From: Cyanoderma ruficeps
Lineage: Eukaryota; Chordata; Aves; Passeriformes; Timaliidae
Direction of reading: 5' to 3'
NCBI GenBank assembly: GCA_008694505.1
Contig: VZDJ01000101.1
Location: 1,019,689 to 1,083,688 of the forward strand
Length of the DNA: 64,000 nt
The notes beneath the pieces were generated by a model. It searched no databases. It had not been told where the DNA came from and saw only the letters and a program-made list of their open reading frames with translations. The position numbers and the translations under genes are program-made. Below, piece by piece: positions 46,009 to 59,590 of the stretch (position 1 is the first letter of the stretch; every line of letters begins with the position of its first letter).

Positions 46009-48584
46009 TACATGTAACACTCAGAGATACGTGATTGCTTGCTCTCTCCGCTTCTCAGCTATTTCTTGATGTCAATATTTTTCAAACTGCTCTTTAAATC
46101 TCCGGTAAACTGGAAGGTAGAAAATTTTAATTTAATTTAACCACTGGAAGGTGGTTATTTTAACAAGGATTGCACATTAAATGTTGGTGTGGTTATGCAT
46201 TCTACCTAAGAGAGGTTATTTATAGAACCTGTATAATTTATATATGTTGCTTTTCCAGGTTAACCATAGGTGGGCTGTCCACCTTGGTGAAAATCAGTAC
46301 AATTTTGTCCCAATTAGATGATATGTGACATCATGATGTATTTCCCTTGTCATCCCCATGTGGCATTCACACGTGCTGTGAATTGGCTTGTGGCCCTATG
46401 CCCAAGGTATTCACTGAAACTTTACTCTGAATTAAGAGTAATACAGTTGTGGGTTTACACATTAATGGGCACAGGTGAACATTCCCTTCTAGAGACTGTG
46501 GCAAGGAAAGCCTAACACTTTCCAGAGATGTGGAACCAAACACTCCACAGCAGAAAGAGCTTCCTCAGTCCATGCTACTTCAAGAGATAAAATAAATTTG
46601 TTGGTAATTAAACATCCTTGAGGAACTTTCTGTCCACAGCTACCTATGGAAACAGTGTCATAGTTTCTCCAGCATGTTATACTACTGTCTCTTTTTACTG
46701 TCAAGAAGCTGGTTCGTGCTTATCCCTGCCCTCAATATCTGCCACTCATTTGCTTTTGCCTAAAAGTCCATGGAAGCATCCAGTGCTGTTTTCTTTAGCT
46801 CTGAGCTCAAGAAATCCTTGGGATCCTATTATTGACTTTTGCTGGTCTGCACAGCCAGCTGAAGAGAGTCCAAAAAAGAAACCATGCAACAGGAAAATTG
46901 AAGTGAAACTCCCCTGAGTTCAGCCACCTAAAAGTTATACATCTAATTTAAATTACTTATGCTCCACCCACAGTCAGCACAAAAATACAAGTGCTCCTGG
47001 AATGGATTGTCTCAACCACTTTAGACATCTATTTTAAATTAATATAAACTGTTTCATAAATGTCTCTTTAGCTTCAGATTTTATCTTTTTGAAACAGGTG
47101 ATTATAGAAAGAACCACATTTTAATTTCTTGAAAGTACTTTTTTTCCAAATTTTACCCAACAGAATTCCATAATTTTCTTGGTAAGTTTTTCCTCCTTTG
47201 ACTACAGGACTCGTTTGCCTCAAAATAAATCTTGAAGTTTACAATAGTAATAGATTCCTAAATTTAGAGATTGAAAAAATTTGCCTGTTGTGCTAATATG
47301 TAGTCTACAACATCATGGTTGACAAGACAAGAAAGCATCTTTGCTGCCATTTCTCTAAAAATTAGGAGAAACGTTTTTTAGTTATAAGCATCTCAAACTG
47401 GTACTACAGCTGGAGATGAACTTCAGTAGTTATTTGTGAAAACAGGTGCCTAAATTCAGATTAACCACAATAGACTCTTAACTAGCTAAAGTTGTACCAA
47501 AGCAATTAGAGAGTTCAAGATGTGATCCGGCCTTTCTGGCTGTCTCAAACCAGTGACTTATTTGCTAAAGAGAAAGTAACCAACAGAGATTATTTTATCA
47601 ACTAAGTGCCTCAGGAGTAAAAAAAATATGTTATCATTTTCCTTTCAGGAAATAAAAAATATGCAAACCCACTTTTTAAAATTTTATCCTCTATCTGCTT
47701 TTAAATCTAAAGAGTGAAATGTTTTAGTTATTGTTATTCTTACTCTGACAAATTCTGGCTGCTGAAGTTTGGACTTTATCTGAGAAAAGACAGTGTTAAA
47801 CTTACATCCAGATCGTAGCCTGGCTTCTAGCCATACAGGAAAATTGAGAGTCATAAACTTTCCCCTTATTCTCTAGGCATCTCATGTTTAAGCTCAAGAG
47901 ATACAATTTCCAGAGAGTAAATACTTCCCAGCTGTGTGTTTGCCAGGACTGAGACTGATGGGATAAATAATCTCATCCTCTCTCCCAGTTCTTCCAGAAG
48001 AGATCAGCCAGTGTGTTTGTGCTGATTCAGCCAAGGGATGCTGTTTGAAACACACCTCGTGTCAGATACTTCCCCATTATTAGTAAAGAACTCACTAAGA
48101 GACCACCAGCCTGTCTCTGGGGTTGCTGTTAGGAACATGTGACTGAATGCATTCACCTTATATTTCAGGGTTTAATCACTAGGAGTTTATTGCAGTTGTT
48201 CTCTGTCTTCACATGTTCAAGAGTTTTACCTGTTTCCATGCAGAGATTTTACCGTGATGCCTACTTTCAGTGTTTAATACTCCTGTTTATACAAGGATGC
48301 TAATTTGTGAAGGACATAGAGTAAGATGTAGGAGCAGGGCTTTCAAGCTGAATTTGACCAGAATTTTTCCATCCTGTTGCTCAGTTTTGGTAATGGCCAG
48401 GCATAAGTACCAAGGGAAGAAGAAAGGAAAGTTTAGCTTTTACTCCTGGACTATTCTCCAAGGTCCAGTAGATTGATTTATGGACTTCCTGAGAAAGGAT
48501 AGAAGTGTCTCACAAGTTGCACTGTAGTTCCCTAACATCAGCTTGTCCACTCTGCTTTTTAATATATATAACATTCTCACAGTG
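46009..48584. other. Unique AT-rich DNA, no gene recognised
   Basis: The plus frames 46318-46515 and 46618-46917 and the minus frame 46489-46704 have no recognised domain. No repeats are seen. Confidence 0.45.
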
Positions 48585-48890
48585 TTCGTGCCTCATGGCA
48601 ATGAGTTCCAATTCTTCTCAGCTACAGGATAAGGAATTGCCTTTTTGTCCGTACTTTGAACTTGCCAGCTGCTGCGTGATGATCACCAACTTATGAAGCA
48701 GAGAGGACAAATAAAAAATGATCCCCATTCACCCTTTCAGTGCCCTTCATGTTTCCATGGGCCTGTGTTGTATTCGTGCCCTAGCTAGTCCTCTCTGTAT
48801 TGAAGAGCTTATTTACTCATTCCCTGTAGAGAAAGCATTGCTCACCCTTGGTGACCTTCTCTGTATTTTTCAAAGGGTCTTTCCCAGGGA
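48585..48890 (-). mobile_element. Ancient CR1/L3-like LINE fragment
   Basis: The order of phrases 'GGCAATGAGTTCCAATTC', 'GGAATTGCCTTTTTGTCCGT', 'ACTTTGAACTTGCCAGCTG', 'CCCCATTCACCCTTTC', 'GGGCCTGTGTTGTATTCG', 'GAGCTTATTTACTCATTCC' and 'AGAAAGCATTGCTCACCC' parallels the old tetrapod CR1/L3 group. Those copies read 'GAGTTCCACAG...', 'TTTTGAACTTGCCACCTG', 'TATAGACCTCTATCATATC' and similar in this strand. No reading frame survives. Confidence 0.6.
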
Positions 48891-51800
48891 GTAATTCAGA
48901 ACACTAAAATTAATCCTTGCTGTGAAGCACTCCCTGGTGGGAGCTTCTCTCTTTCTCCATTGACAACATAAAAGGCTTAAGGATACCAAGGGCCTTCACT
49001 TACACACCTGAGCTAATCACAGGGAAAACTGCACCATCCTTTCATTTCTTGTTTACAAGAGTTAAATACAACAGCTTGATTTATTTTAAAGAACAGAATT
49101 ATTATTCTCATCCTGTGAGAAATAACTTGTTAAAATAAAATTCCAATATGATGTCTTTCACAAAGAAATAAAATCACTGCATATTAGGGGAAAGTGTTTG
49201 CAGAACATTTTTTTTTCCCATTTACTGTTTGTCCACAGGTTGAATGGCTTGTGAATTCCTTCCAAAATGAACTGTATGAAGGTTGCAGTTAGTAATAACA
49301 CAGCTTTTCCCAAGTCCTACTGCATGAAGTATTTTGTATCAATAGCCACAATTAAGCCTATTTATTTCATCGTGTCCTAAGTAGACAAAGTTGTTAATGT
49401 TTGAACTGAGTTATTCCCACCATTAATGTATTGATTTTTAATACACAAAAATGACAATCAAATATGGTAAAGAAACTAGTAATTAGACTAATAATGCATG
49501 AAAGTTTCTCTTTCCTACCCTACGCCATGTTCTTGCTCTGTATTTCCAAAAATAAACTCAAAAAATGCCTGGACAATTAAGCACATAAGAAGGTGAAAAA
49601 TTATATGTGTGTATAATTATACAGGGCTAACACTGATGGTGAGTCTCAAACTTTGGCCAAATATCACCTCCATCTTCCTTTCTGTCCCCACAACCATGCA
49701 AACTCCCATTATGTTTGCACTCACTTTGTAATTTGAGTATGATTTGATCTTTCTGCATGTGCTGTGCTGGTGAACATTAATTTTACTCCAAAGAAAGAGC
49801 TGCCATCATTTTTCATTTAGATAGGAATAAAGAATATTCTATTTTGTAGCAATCATCTTGGTATGTTGTGTGTCTGTCTGAAGTGTTTCCAGAAAGCACC
49901 AGATAAATGGTGTGATATTTGAAAAACAGGGCACCATATATTTTGAACAGTGTCTAGGAAAGTTTGCAGGATGTCCCAGACTGGCCCTGTCTGTGAGGTC
50001 TGAGACAGCCTTTCTGATAGAAGAGATCCGTTACTCATCCGACAGGAAGCCACTTGTTTCTCCCTCTCGTTTTTGAAGGAGGAATGGAAGCAATATGCCA
50101 GCAGGAATGGGTACTCCAGACAGACTCCAGATGATAATAGGCTTGCTGCAGCAAGGAGCTGCAACAACAGCTTGGCTTGGAACACATGAGCAACTCCATG
50201 GCTAGTGTTCAGGTACCTTGCTGAATGTCCAAGCATGCTGCTAGATCAGGAAGAATTTATGGAATTAGGAAGAAAAGAAATACCCTTTTACCGAATGGGA
50301 AGCAGACTCTCTGCACTAACGGAAATCTACCTGTGGATAACTTGGCTTCTCCTTATTCTTACACACAGAAAGCACAGGGGACAATTTTTTTCACCTCATA
50401 CTTTCCCCTGTAGTTTCTGACTTTGCAATGAGTGAGGCAAGGGTATGCTTCATGCTGGAGTTTGCTTTACCCATCATGCATCCCATGATGTGGCAGCAGC
50501 AGCGGTGGCAAAATAACATAATCATGCACTAGAATGCTTTTAGAATTCTTTCCATCTTTCTAATGCAGGGTTATATTTTTATTCTTAGTCTGGAAGGAGA
50601 TTTTTCTCAGAGTCATAATTTCTAAACTACTTTTGCTTTCCATCCATTTTGTTGTGGAGGAAGGTGGTGTTTAAGTCATTTTAAAACATTAGTTTAAATG
50701 GCAGTTGAAATTTCATTTGAAATCCCTAGAACAATGAAGATCTTTTGAGTACAAGACTAGAAAATTCCATTACATGGTAAGAATGGATAGCTCTAAGGAC
50801 CCTTCAGTTCAAACTCCTCCTTTCATTTATTCCCTTTTCTGCAGAAACAAAAGGAAAGAAGTGCTCCTAGACAGCAGAATTTTACATGGGAGCTGTTTAA
50901 TTAGTAGTCTGTCTAATTCTTCCATCATTTAGTAGGTTTAATGATTTTGTGGCCTCTGTAAATATACTGTGACTACTCTGTCTGACCAAGTCTAGAAGCA
51001 GGAAAATCTTCACTGACTGTTGAGAGATTCTTTGTGCCTCAATGTGATTAAACTTTTCACTTTCAATTGTCTGAAGACTGTTAGGATGAATTGATTGCCT
51101 TTTCTTTTTTTTTTCCACAACTAGATGGGCAGATCAAAATATCTGTTAATGATCAGAAAAATGTAATTTCACTGAAAAAAGCTGCCAAATATAATCCAAC
51201 ATGACCATAAATTATATGGTTTTATGAAAAATAAATAAAAGCAGTGAGATCATCAAGAAAATTATTGAAACACTGGAAAGTTCCTAGAAACATTTGGAAT
51301 TATTTTGCATTTTCTCAATGAAACATTTATAAAGTAAAATCTTTGTCCTGTATGAATGTAGCACATCGGCCATCCAGGATCTATCTCACAAGTTTGATCA
51401 ATGATCATGTTCATTTGTCATAATTAATTTCCCAGAAGAGGCAGGAGTCTTAATCACTCTTATTCCTTGTCTAAGTGCTGGTATGGCTGGGAAGGCATTG
51501 CTCTTGGACTGATTCTACAATGCAGGTATTTCATCTGATTCCAATTTCTGTTGTGCAACACCCAAAGACTATCAAATATCGCCCATTTTGGTCTCACTGA
51601 GTGTTTGGCCAATGTCAACATGATGATAGGCAGCTCTAGAGAAGCCACTTTGCATTACTTAATTCTACTCTAAATTTGAAGTCACCCCTATCTTACTGAC
51701 TCAACCAAATCAGCAGCTGGGTGAAGAGCAGTTGGATAACTGGTCCAAACTCTTCTCCTGTGTCCTCTACCATGAAGGGCCATTGTCCTCAGACTATTAA

Positions 51801-53400
51801 ACTGACTCTCAACATCTGTACTTCTGTTTTATTTTGGTTCTACCTTTGGCAATTCAAATAGCTGTATGGAGAAAAAAAAGCAGAACAGCAGCATCACACA
51901 ACAATCCATCACCCTGATAATGTTTCAGTCACATAGCAAAAACCTCTAAGAATGCTGGATGTTCTCAACTGGTTACCTCGATATTTTTGGCTCTGGGAAA
52001 ATGTTTCATGCCCCAGCTTGTACACAGGCAGACGCACTCACACACATGCACACATACACTGGATTATTTGGAACATTTTTGTGATGCCAGTGAAATCTCC
52101 GTAGGCTTTTCATAGGCTTTGAAATCTCTTGTTCTGCAAGCTACGAGTGCTTGCAAATCTTCTTTCTGATTCAAATTAAGAGTTAGTTTCTTCAGCCTTA
52201 TTGCTCAACAAAAAATTGCTCACAAGAAACAACAGATATCCAGACTACATACCAATCAAGCTGTTTCTCCTGGGACAAAGTGGGAAATAAAAAAGCAAAG
52301 GCATGTGAAATATTTTACTGTGAGAGTGCTGGAGGCAGCATAAGAAAGTAAAAAACCATAATTTTGAATGTAATTGCATTTAGCAATATCTACAGTGCCC
52401 TGCATCTTCAGATATCTTGCTGTCATTCCACTTTGAAAATTGTGATTTAAAAGTTTCTCACATCTGTCTAATTTTATGATCTGTGTATAACTGGGTTTTC
52501 ATGAATTTCATTAACATCTTGGCTCCTGTTTCTGTAAATAAAAGGTCTCAGGAATTGCATTTCTCAGTATTATATCGAGAACCTACATCAGGTAAACACT
52601 CTTTCCACAGTATTCAACACATTTTTGGTTGGAAAATATTCTTTTCTTAAGAGAAAAATACCTTTTTAAACCAAAATTCACATCTCTCTTAGAAATACAT
52701 ATTTTCTTGCATGAAAATGTATTTGATTTTGAGGAAAAATTATTAGTTCTGTATTTTGCATCAATGTCCTGTTGGAATTTTGAATAGCATTAGACAGAAT
52801 GAAGGACAACTGAACATTTACAGTATCAGCGAAGAACAGCTCCCACAAATATTCTCCCTCAGAGTGCCTTGTGTCCTTCCTTTGTGAAGGAACACATCTC
52901 ATGTGGCTTCCCCAGATATTGCTCCCCTACTGTGTTTTTTTTTATCTTGAGGTTAAGTGTAAGAGTTTTTGGAAAATGCAAAGGGAACATTTTGACATTA
53001 AGGCAATTCAAGCCCAAAGGGCTTTTCTGGCCCTTCTGTGAGCCCTGCTATCAGCTGGGTGGTTTTGTACCTCTCTTCTTAACTTAGAGGTTTTGGCACA
53101 TATATGTTTTGAAGCAATTAGTCTATCCTGATGTAAAAGGATTCATGATATAATATTTATTCTTTGGCAGTGAAATTTGTTTGATTATTTTTCAAGCAGA
53201 ATAAAAATATTTTCTTTTTTAATCCATAAATAATGACAGATTCATGGCAGCATCCTAGGAAGAAAGGTGTGTCTTCAAAGTTAGCTTGCTTTGAGCCAGA
53301 TGACTTCCCAAAGTGTCTTCCTGAAGCCAACCTGAGGGGATTTTCTCTATCATCGTATTGCATGAGTTATATCATCTAACTTACATATTTGTTCAATTAT
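48891..53400. other. Unique AT-rich DNA, no gene recognised
   Basis: The minus frame 49853-50236 (127 codons) has no recognised family. A CA-rich patch occurs at about 52028-52060. A short CR1-tail-like phrase (TAGAATCACGGAATCAGAG, near 53403) does not extend. Confidence 0.4.
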
Positions 53401-54663
53401 GTAGAATCACGGAATCAGAGAGAGAGATTAGAGTATATAAATTCTGTAATGAGATAACAGAAAAGATCACCAGTGATACTTTCCTGCCTCTTCATGTGTG
53501 GTGTTTGAGACAAAGAGAATACTGTATGGATGGATCATATATAAGCTAAGTTACATCTGTACTATGAAGGGGAATGCGCCTTTCTGTCTTTGAGCCAAAT
53601 TGCACTTTACTGTTGGCATGTACAAGTTGAATTCTTCTCAGTCAAAATAATAGGTAGTCCCCTCCAAAATGCTCACTGGGAATGATCCCAGGCCCCTTCT
53701 GCTGCCCAAATGGTGCATGGGTATGTGTGGGAAAGTGCTAGTTGTGCCTGAACAAGAAGGTGTATGAGTGAGGCCAAAAGCAGAGGTCAACCCCTTCACC
53801 TGCCCCACTTTAATCTGGTACAGGCAAAGGTAATCAACTGTGGGAAGAGAAAAACAGCAGGGATGTCTGGCAGTACCACTGAGAGGTTTGGCTAGGGAGA
53901 CAGCAAAGCTCTTAAATTTGTGTGGAGCGTATTTAGCTTACAAACTAGGTAATTTTCTAGCTGATACTTGTAAAAGGTGGGGAGTAATTTCTTGGGGTTT
54001 TTTTAGTCTGGAATGTGTTAAAACGTCATTTAGATTATGTGAAACATGATTTTTTTTCCATGCAGCTAAATAAAGTGCAAGCTTACTACAAATATTTCAT
54101 GTGCAGCTTAGAGTAGCATATCTAGGAGTTTGGAAGGGGGAGGCTAGTGTAGGATGGGAATAAAAAAGTTAGTTTAGTTTTAACAGTACACATCTTCTCT
54201 ATGGCTTAATATGCACACGGGACAGCTGGATTGGTGCAATAGATTGTATTCAATACAATCAATTAAGTCAAGAACTGGTATTTTTATAAATGATCCATAT
54301 CATGTCCACAGAAATGATTATAAATTGACAAATAATGTAAATACAGAAAGCTTTGACCCTGTATACCAAAATGTATAATTGCCTTTTATACAACAAGGGA
54401 GCTTAAGAAGCAAACCTAGCAAGTAGTATTTCTATAGTAAGTTAATTTACTGTGGGGGTGGAACTGGAAAATTAACATTCTTTTTAAATGACTTGATTTT
54501 CTATTTGTAAAAACAGATTTTAAAATTATTTCACTTTTACAGGCAATGTGAGCACTTTTGCTTCATAATGTCTTCTTTCCCTCAAGTTACACCACAGTGA
54601 AGCTTATGTTTAAATAACATTAAATGTGTGATGTAAACTGACCAAGAGCCAGAAAACTAGGGC
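53401..54663. other. Unique DNA
   Basis: A (GA)n of about five units lies near 53418-53427. No gene is recognised. Confidence 0.45.
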
Positions 54664-54699
54664 TGATACTGTCTTCATACTTGATACTGTCTTCAGCTT
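54664..54699. repeat. 18-bp tandem duplication
   Basis: TGATACTGTCTTCATACT is followed directly by TGATACTGTCTTCAGCTT; the first 14 bases are identical. Confidence 0.8.
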
Positions 54700-54872
54700 A
54701 TGCTTTGGTATCTGTTTCCCCTTCTCTACACAAAACCATGAGCAAAGTATGAGTTGTCAGTGTATTGCTGAATTTTCTGGTTTTTGTCAGTTCGTGTTAC
54801 AATATCAAGAGTGCTTAAGAGAGAGTGGGGGGTTGTATTTAGTAACAATATCAGATTACATCAGAGACACTC

Positions 54873-54891
54873 TCTTTTTTTCCCCCCCCCC
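54873..54891. repeat. Pyrimidine homopolymers (T7 then C10)
   Basis: TTTTTTT is followed directly by CCCCCCCCCC within a CT-rich stretch. Confidence 0.85.
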
Positions 54892-57755
54892 TTATTGCTG
54901 AACAGGCTGTTTTGTGGCTTTTGGAATTCAAATTACATCTAATTTGACCTGTGTTTGGATGTGTTTGGCTTGCAATGTAAATGTCCTGTCCATTCCCCTA
55001 TTCCTGAAGTCTCAAAGAGGAATAATTTCAATATTCTCACTCTCTGTGCATGTATAAATCTTTGATCAAAGGTGTTGTGGAAGCACTGAGGCTACTACAC
55101 ATTGTCCTTATAGAAAATTTAAAAAAAAAAGGAAATAATCAAGGTAGCTGTAATGCTCATGTCTAGAATTCAGACAGAATGCTCCGGCTTGTAAAGGGGG
55201 GGTGTGTGGACAGAGCACAGAGGAAGTACCTTGTTATTTTTTCTTTTATGTTTCAGAGTGGACTGTTTCTCTGGGAGGATCACAGCATCTTTTTTATCAT
55301 ATTGACCTATTTCTGTAAACGTTTCTGTGCTAAAGCAAAGATAATACATTGTAGACTTCCCTATCTCTCATTCCATGAGGTTGGTAGCATTCAACCTTAA
55401 ACCAGGCTTGTCATAGCCCTATTTTGCACTTCAAGAAAAGCTATCTTTAAACATTTGTCTGTTTTTTCCATTTATTATGATTACAGAACCGCTTCCAGAG
55501 ATTGAGAGGAATACTGATTAAAGAATGAAGAGATTTAATTACAAAGGCACCTGCTGGTACACCATTTAAACATCGAATGTGTTTTCAGGATCAGATCTCC
55601 TTTCTAGAAATGTTTGACTCAACAAGAATTTGTTAAGGCTCTAAACTCCAATAATAACTTTACTGTATGTGTTTGAAATAATGAGAATAAGCATCCTTGA
55701 GACATTTTGTTCAGAAAACAAGTTATTCTGAACAGCAAATTATATTATGTTTTAATAGTAGATGGTGATGTACAAGCTGCCAGATAACTTCCAGTAGCAT
55801 GTTTTTAAAGTACTTAGGATTAGAGTATAAACCTCACTTAAAAATAGAACAAAGACATATCTCTTCTAGCAAAGATGATATCAAGTATAAACAGCCTTAA
55901 AATATCCCACATTTATATTGACTTGACAGAATAAGGCAACCTCCCAAAAGCCATTTTTTCTTCTGTTTATTGAGGAAGTACAGTAACAGGCATTTTATCA
56001 ATGTAAACAATATGTAAGTAATTGAGTATTAATCCTTGGCAGGCTGAGGTTACTAGGATTGACTGTAATTGAAATAAGTGCAGTAAAGTATAGCCTGGAA
56101 ATCACTTTGATGAGTAAAATATTAGAACTCTTTGAAGGTTTGAAAGCTGAAAAGGGTGGTTTGTGGTCAGTGTTCTAATAAAAGACTGCTTAATCTTTCT
56201 TCATCCTAGACCATGCCCTCAAGTGGATGGTGTGGTAGAGCAATTAAATATTCAGAAATAATTTATTTTTTTCGCATTTCTTGAAAAAATTATTTTTGAT
56301 AACTGTGCGGTGGCAGGAGTATTTTGCACACAGAAGAAACCTTTTCTACAACCTGATAGTTTCCTACTGGCTAAAGATCTGGTCCTGTTGCCACCTTCCA
56401 CTTTTCACACTGCTACTCCCTTTTTCAGGCTTCTTTCTCTCTCTGCCCATGGTTCTCTAATATCCAAATTCAACTTGTCATTCTGCATTTTGTGTCATCT
56501 ACAGGGGGTGGAATAGAGCCAGCAAGGAAAGACCATGTGGACCTGTTCATATTTTTAGTGGATAGAAGTTACACAAAGAAAGATGAAGCATGACAATAGG
56601 GAGGGATGGTGTCCGAGGAACAGTTTATGAGGAAAGGAAACTGCTCAAGGCAGAGGGGAAAGGGATGTAACTTCAAGTAGAAGGGGAAGGAACACAGTGG
56701 GTGTACAGGAAGGCTTCATGTGGAAATCAGGAGCTTAAAAATTGAGACACGAGAAATATTTTCTCTAAACTTAAAAGAAGAGAAAATAACCTTAAGAAAC
56801 CCCAAAACCCCCCAAAATTCTGCATTTACAGTTAGGTTGCACGAGTGCACTTCCCATCAGCACAATCATCTCAAATCAAGGAAACCACTTGTGGAGCCAG
56901 CATTAACCAACCTCAGTTTACACATCTTACCACCTAAACATTACAGTACCCAAAGCTATTTTCAGCTTCCTCAACACGATAATAAAAAGCCTTTAATTTC
57001 AGCATATAACCTTGTGCAAGCCTCATATCCATTTCCTTTAAAAAAATGTACACTCTTTGTTCTGACCTCATGTTTATCTTTCTGGTGGCTAAGTTATTAG
57101 CTGTCTTCACTTGGCTAGGGCAAACTTCAAAGTGGGTGTCTTTGAATAGCATTTTGAGAAATTTGAGGAACTACATAGGTATTTCTTGTTAGAGATGAAA
57201 GGATGTTTTTAAGTAGAACAGATGAGACTGTGAGTGTATATGTACATTGCAAAGTTTATTTAACTGTCTGCTTCTATTTTTTTTCAGTATTCCAGTATAT
57301 TAAGTTTCCTTCATCACCTTGGACATTTCAGAAATAATTTAAATTATGCCAGTAGCTTTGGTGCTATATAATATTGCTCATATGCTAAGAAATACATTAC
57401 CCTTAGCTATGTTATTTATGTATTTTTGTATTTTCAAAGTATTTCCTTTTATCTTCCTGTCTTTCTTTACAAAATCACTATGTATTACTATTTTCCCAAT
57501 TTTTCTTTTTTTTTTTTTACTGAATTCAGCTCTTCAAGAACTAGCAGGTTCAGAATTTCTTTTACCTCTGGAGACAGCATTACTTTGTTGTGCTACTTGA
57601 CCTGGCATTTCTTTCTGTACTTTCTCTTGATCCTGTGCTAGTTAAATGTCATCCCAGGATAGTCCACTGGTGAAGGCTTCACAGTGAATTCTGTGAGATG
57701 AAGATGGCACTGCTGAACTGGAAGTCCAGGCAGGTCTGGCTAGTGGTGCACATAC
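54892..57755. other. Unique AT-rich DNA, no gene recognised
   Basis: The plus frames 56720-57100 and 57346-57641 are Leu/Phe/Ser-rich and have no recognised domain. There is a purine-rich stretch at about 56560-56705. Confidence 0.45.
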
Positions 57756-57765
57756 ACATGGAAAA

Positions 57766-57792
57766 ATACGTGTGGGTGTGTGTGTGTGCATG
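57766..57792. repeat. Short (GT)n tract
   Basis: GTGTGGGTGTGTGTGTGTGC, with one interruption. Confidence 0.75.
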
Positions 57793-59043
57793 CGGAAATG
57801 AATGAGCACTGAGGAGAAACGCTGTTTGCAAAGGGAGAGAAAAAGATGCCGAGATAGAGGAATGTTACATGTGGTGTTTGCATATAGGCGTAATTGATAT
57901 CTGATTCTTAGTGGTCAACACTTTTTCCTGGTTCAACCAGCACTAGATTACACAGCAGTCAGTGCAGAAGTTCATATGACTGAGTAAGTAGTCTGGCTGT
58001 TTTCCACAGAACCATTCCTTTGTCTGAGGGTGAAATATTCTTTCAAAAACTAGAAAATTAGGATTTCTCTCTTTTGATTTTGAATTTACCCGTTACTTCC
58101 CTATATAGAAAATTCAGCTACTGAGTTCAGTTAGCTTGATTAGTTGTTTATGCAAGCTAGTTAATATAGCTCTCAGTGTAAAAGAGGGAAATATTCTGTA
58201 TTTAATTTTGCACCTAAAGTGCTAGAACGGAGAGAAGAATTCACAAGACCACTCAGTAGAAGCATAAATCAACACCTACCCCTGCTAAAATAGATGGGGA
58301 TCTAAACAGCCATTTTATACACTCCTCTTCTAAATCATATCCTGATCCTCTGTCACTTTGACTTTACTTGTGGGTCTCAGTGGAACTGCTCACAAGTGTT
58401 AAACAGATGCGTAAGTGTTTACAGAACTGAGCCTAGGAGAATGACATGCTTAATCCTGCTGCAAGATTGCAAGGAGGAGCTGGAGCAAATTCCACCCAAG
58501 CATTCCCCAAAATCCAGATCAAACCAGAGAAGGAGAAGCTGTCTGCGGCAAATAAATGGGATGCCAGACTGCTTACTTTGCATAAGCTGCCAACCAGTGT
58601 TCCTAGCATGGAACCTCAGGAGTTACTGTTAAGTAGGAAGAACTGAGTTTCCACAGACAAGGAAAGAGCAGTCATTAATTACTAAAATGACTGCAGATAT
58701 ACTACTTTAACGGTGAGAAACAGAACAGATAAAATAAAGAAAGATCCAATTAAATACATCCATCATAGATGAGAATGGAGTAGAGTCTGGTAAATCTGAT
58801 TTATCAAAGTTTTACATCAACCAAAAGTCTTTGTCCTTCTCCTGCTGGTGAAAAAGGTTCACTGGGCAGGTAATAAGATGCAGTGATGGAGCTGTTTTGA
58901 AGATAGATTCTCAGTGATGAAAGATTGCTCCTAAAATTACTGGATTATACCTCATTATCTTAAGTTATGACTATATCACCCTTTCATAAATAAAGCTTTC
59001 CTTGTTTGCATACAGTGCTTGCAAGCTGGCATTAAAGAGGGTA
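57793..59043. other. Unique DNA; one GC-richer open stretch of unknown nature
   Basis: At 58396-58646 two overlapping plus frames stay open across a GC-richer patch, but neither translation matches a family I recognise. Nothing else is seen. Confidence 0.4.
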
Positions 59044-59082
59044 CACCTGTTTATCTGTCTTGATAAGGTAGATAAGTGGATT
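59044..59082. promoter_or_regulatory. Cluster of GATA motifs beside an E-box
   Basis: CACCTG (59045-59050) is followed by TTATCT, TGATAAGG and AGATAAG within about 27 bases. Close spacing of three GATA cores with an E-box is a known arrangement in GATA-factor enhancers. Chance occurrence in AT-rich DNA is possible. Confidence 0.25.
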
Positions 59083-59590
59083 AGTCACCTACCTGCATGG
59101 ACTTTGAATTATCACAAACCTCCAGCCTTTTCTCCAGCCTTTTTCAAATGAAAATAAAGGGTTACTCTGAGCCAAAAAGAACAGTATGATTTTTTTCTAT
59201 CACTCATCTACACTTTTGGGTTCATCATGAGTCTATGCTTTCTTGTTTCTTTTTTTCTTTCTCCTGCTGCTTGTATCTTTTCAAGACTAACAATAGGATG
59301 CTATTAGTTTTCATGGTAACTTGTGATTACAATATCTGAAAAGAAATTCAATCTGCCCAACCCACCACAAGCAGATATCTGGTTTTTCAGATTTAGGAAA
59401 ATTGACTGTATCAATTTCTAGTCTGTTATCTCACAGTTCTGTGAATGGAAAGGCTAAACAAAAGCAAGAAACTTGTTAAAGTCCCTTACAGTTGATTACT
59501 CTTTAGGTAAATTTACCTATGTACACATGCAAAGACGAGCTGACCTAGTAGGACTTTGTCCTCTTTAAGTCCCTCTCATTTTCAACTCAC

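Noticed and set aside
53400..53440. CR1-tail-like TAGAATCACGGAATCAGAG
   Set aside because: Only a tail-like phrase; the following sequence is GA-rich and unlike CR1.
56720..57100. 126-codon plus-strand frame
   Set aside because: No family resemblance, AT-rich codon content and no splice or promoter context; length is within chance expectation.
58396..58646. Two overlapping open frames in a GC-richer patch, possible exon or retrocopy
   Set aside because: Neither translation is recognised, and no splice-site or poly(A) evidence supports either.
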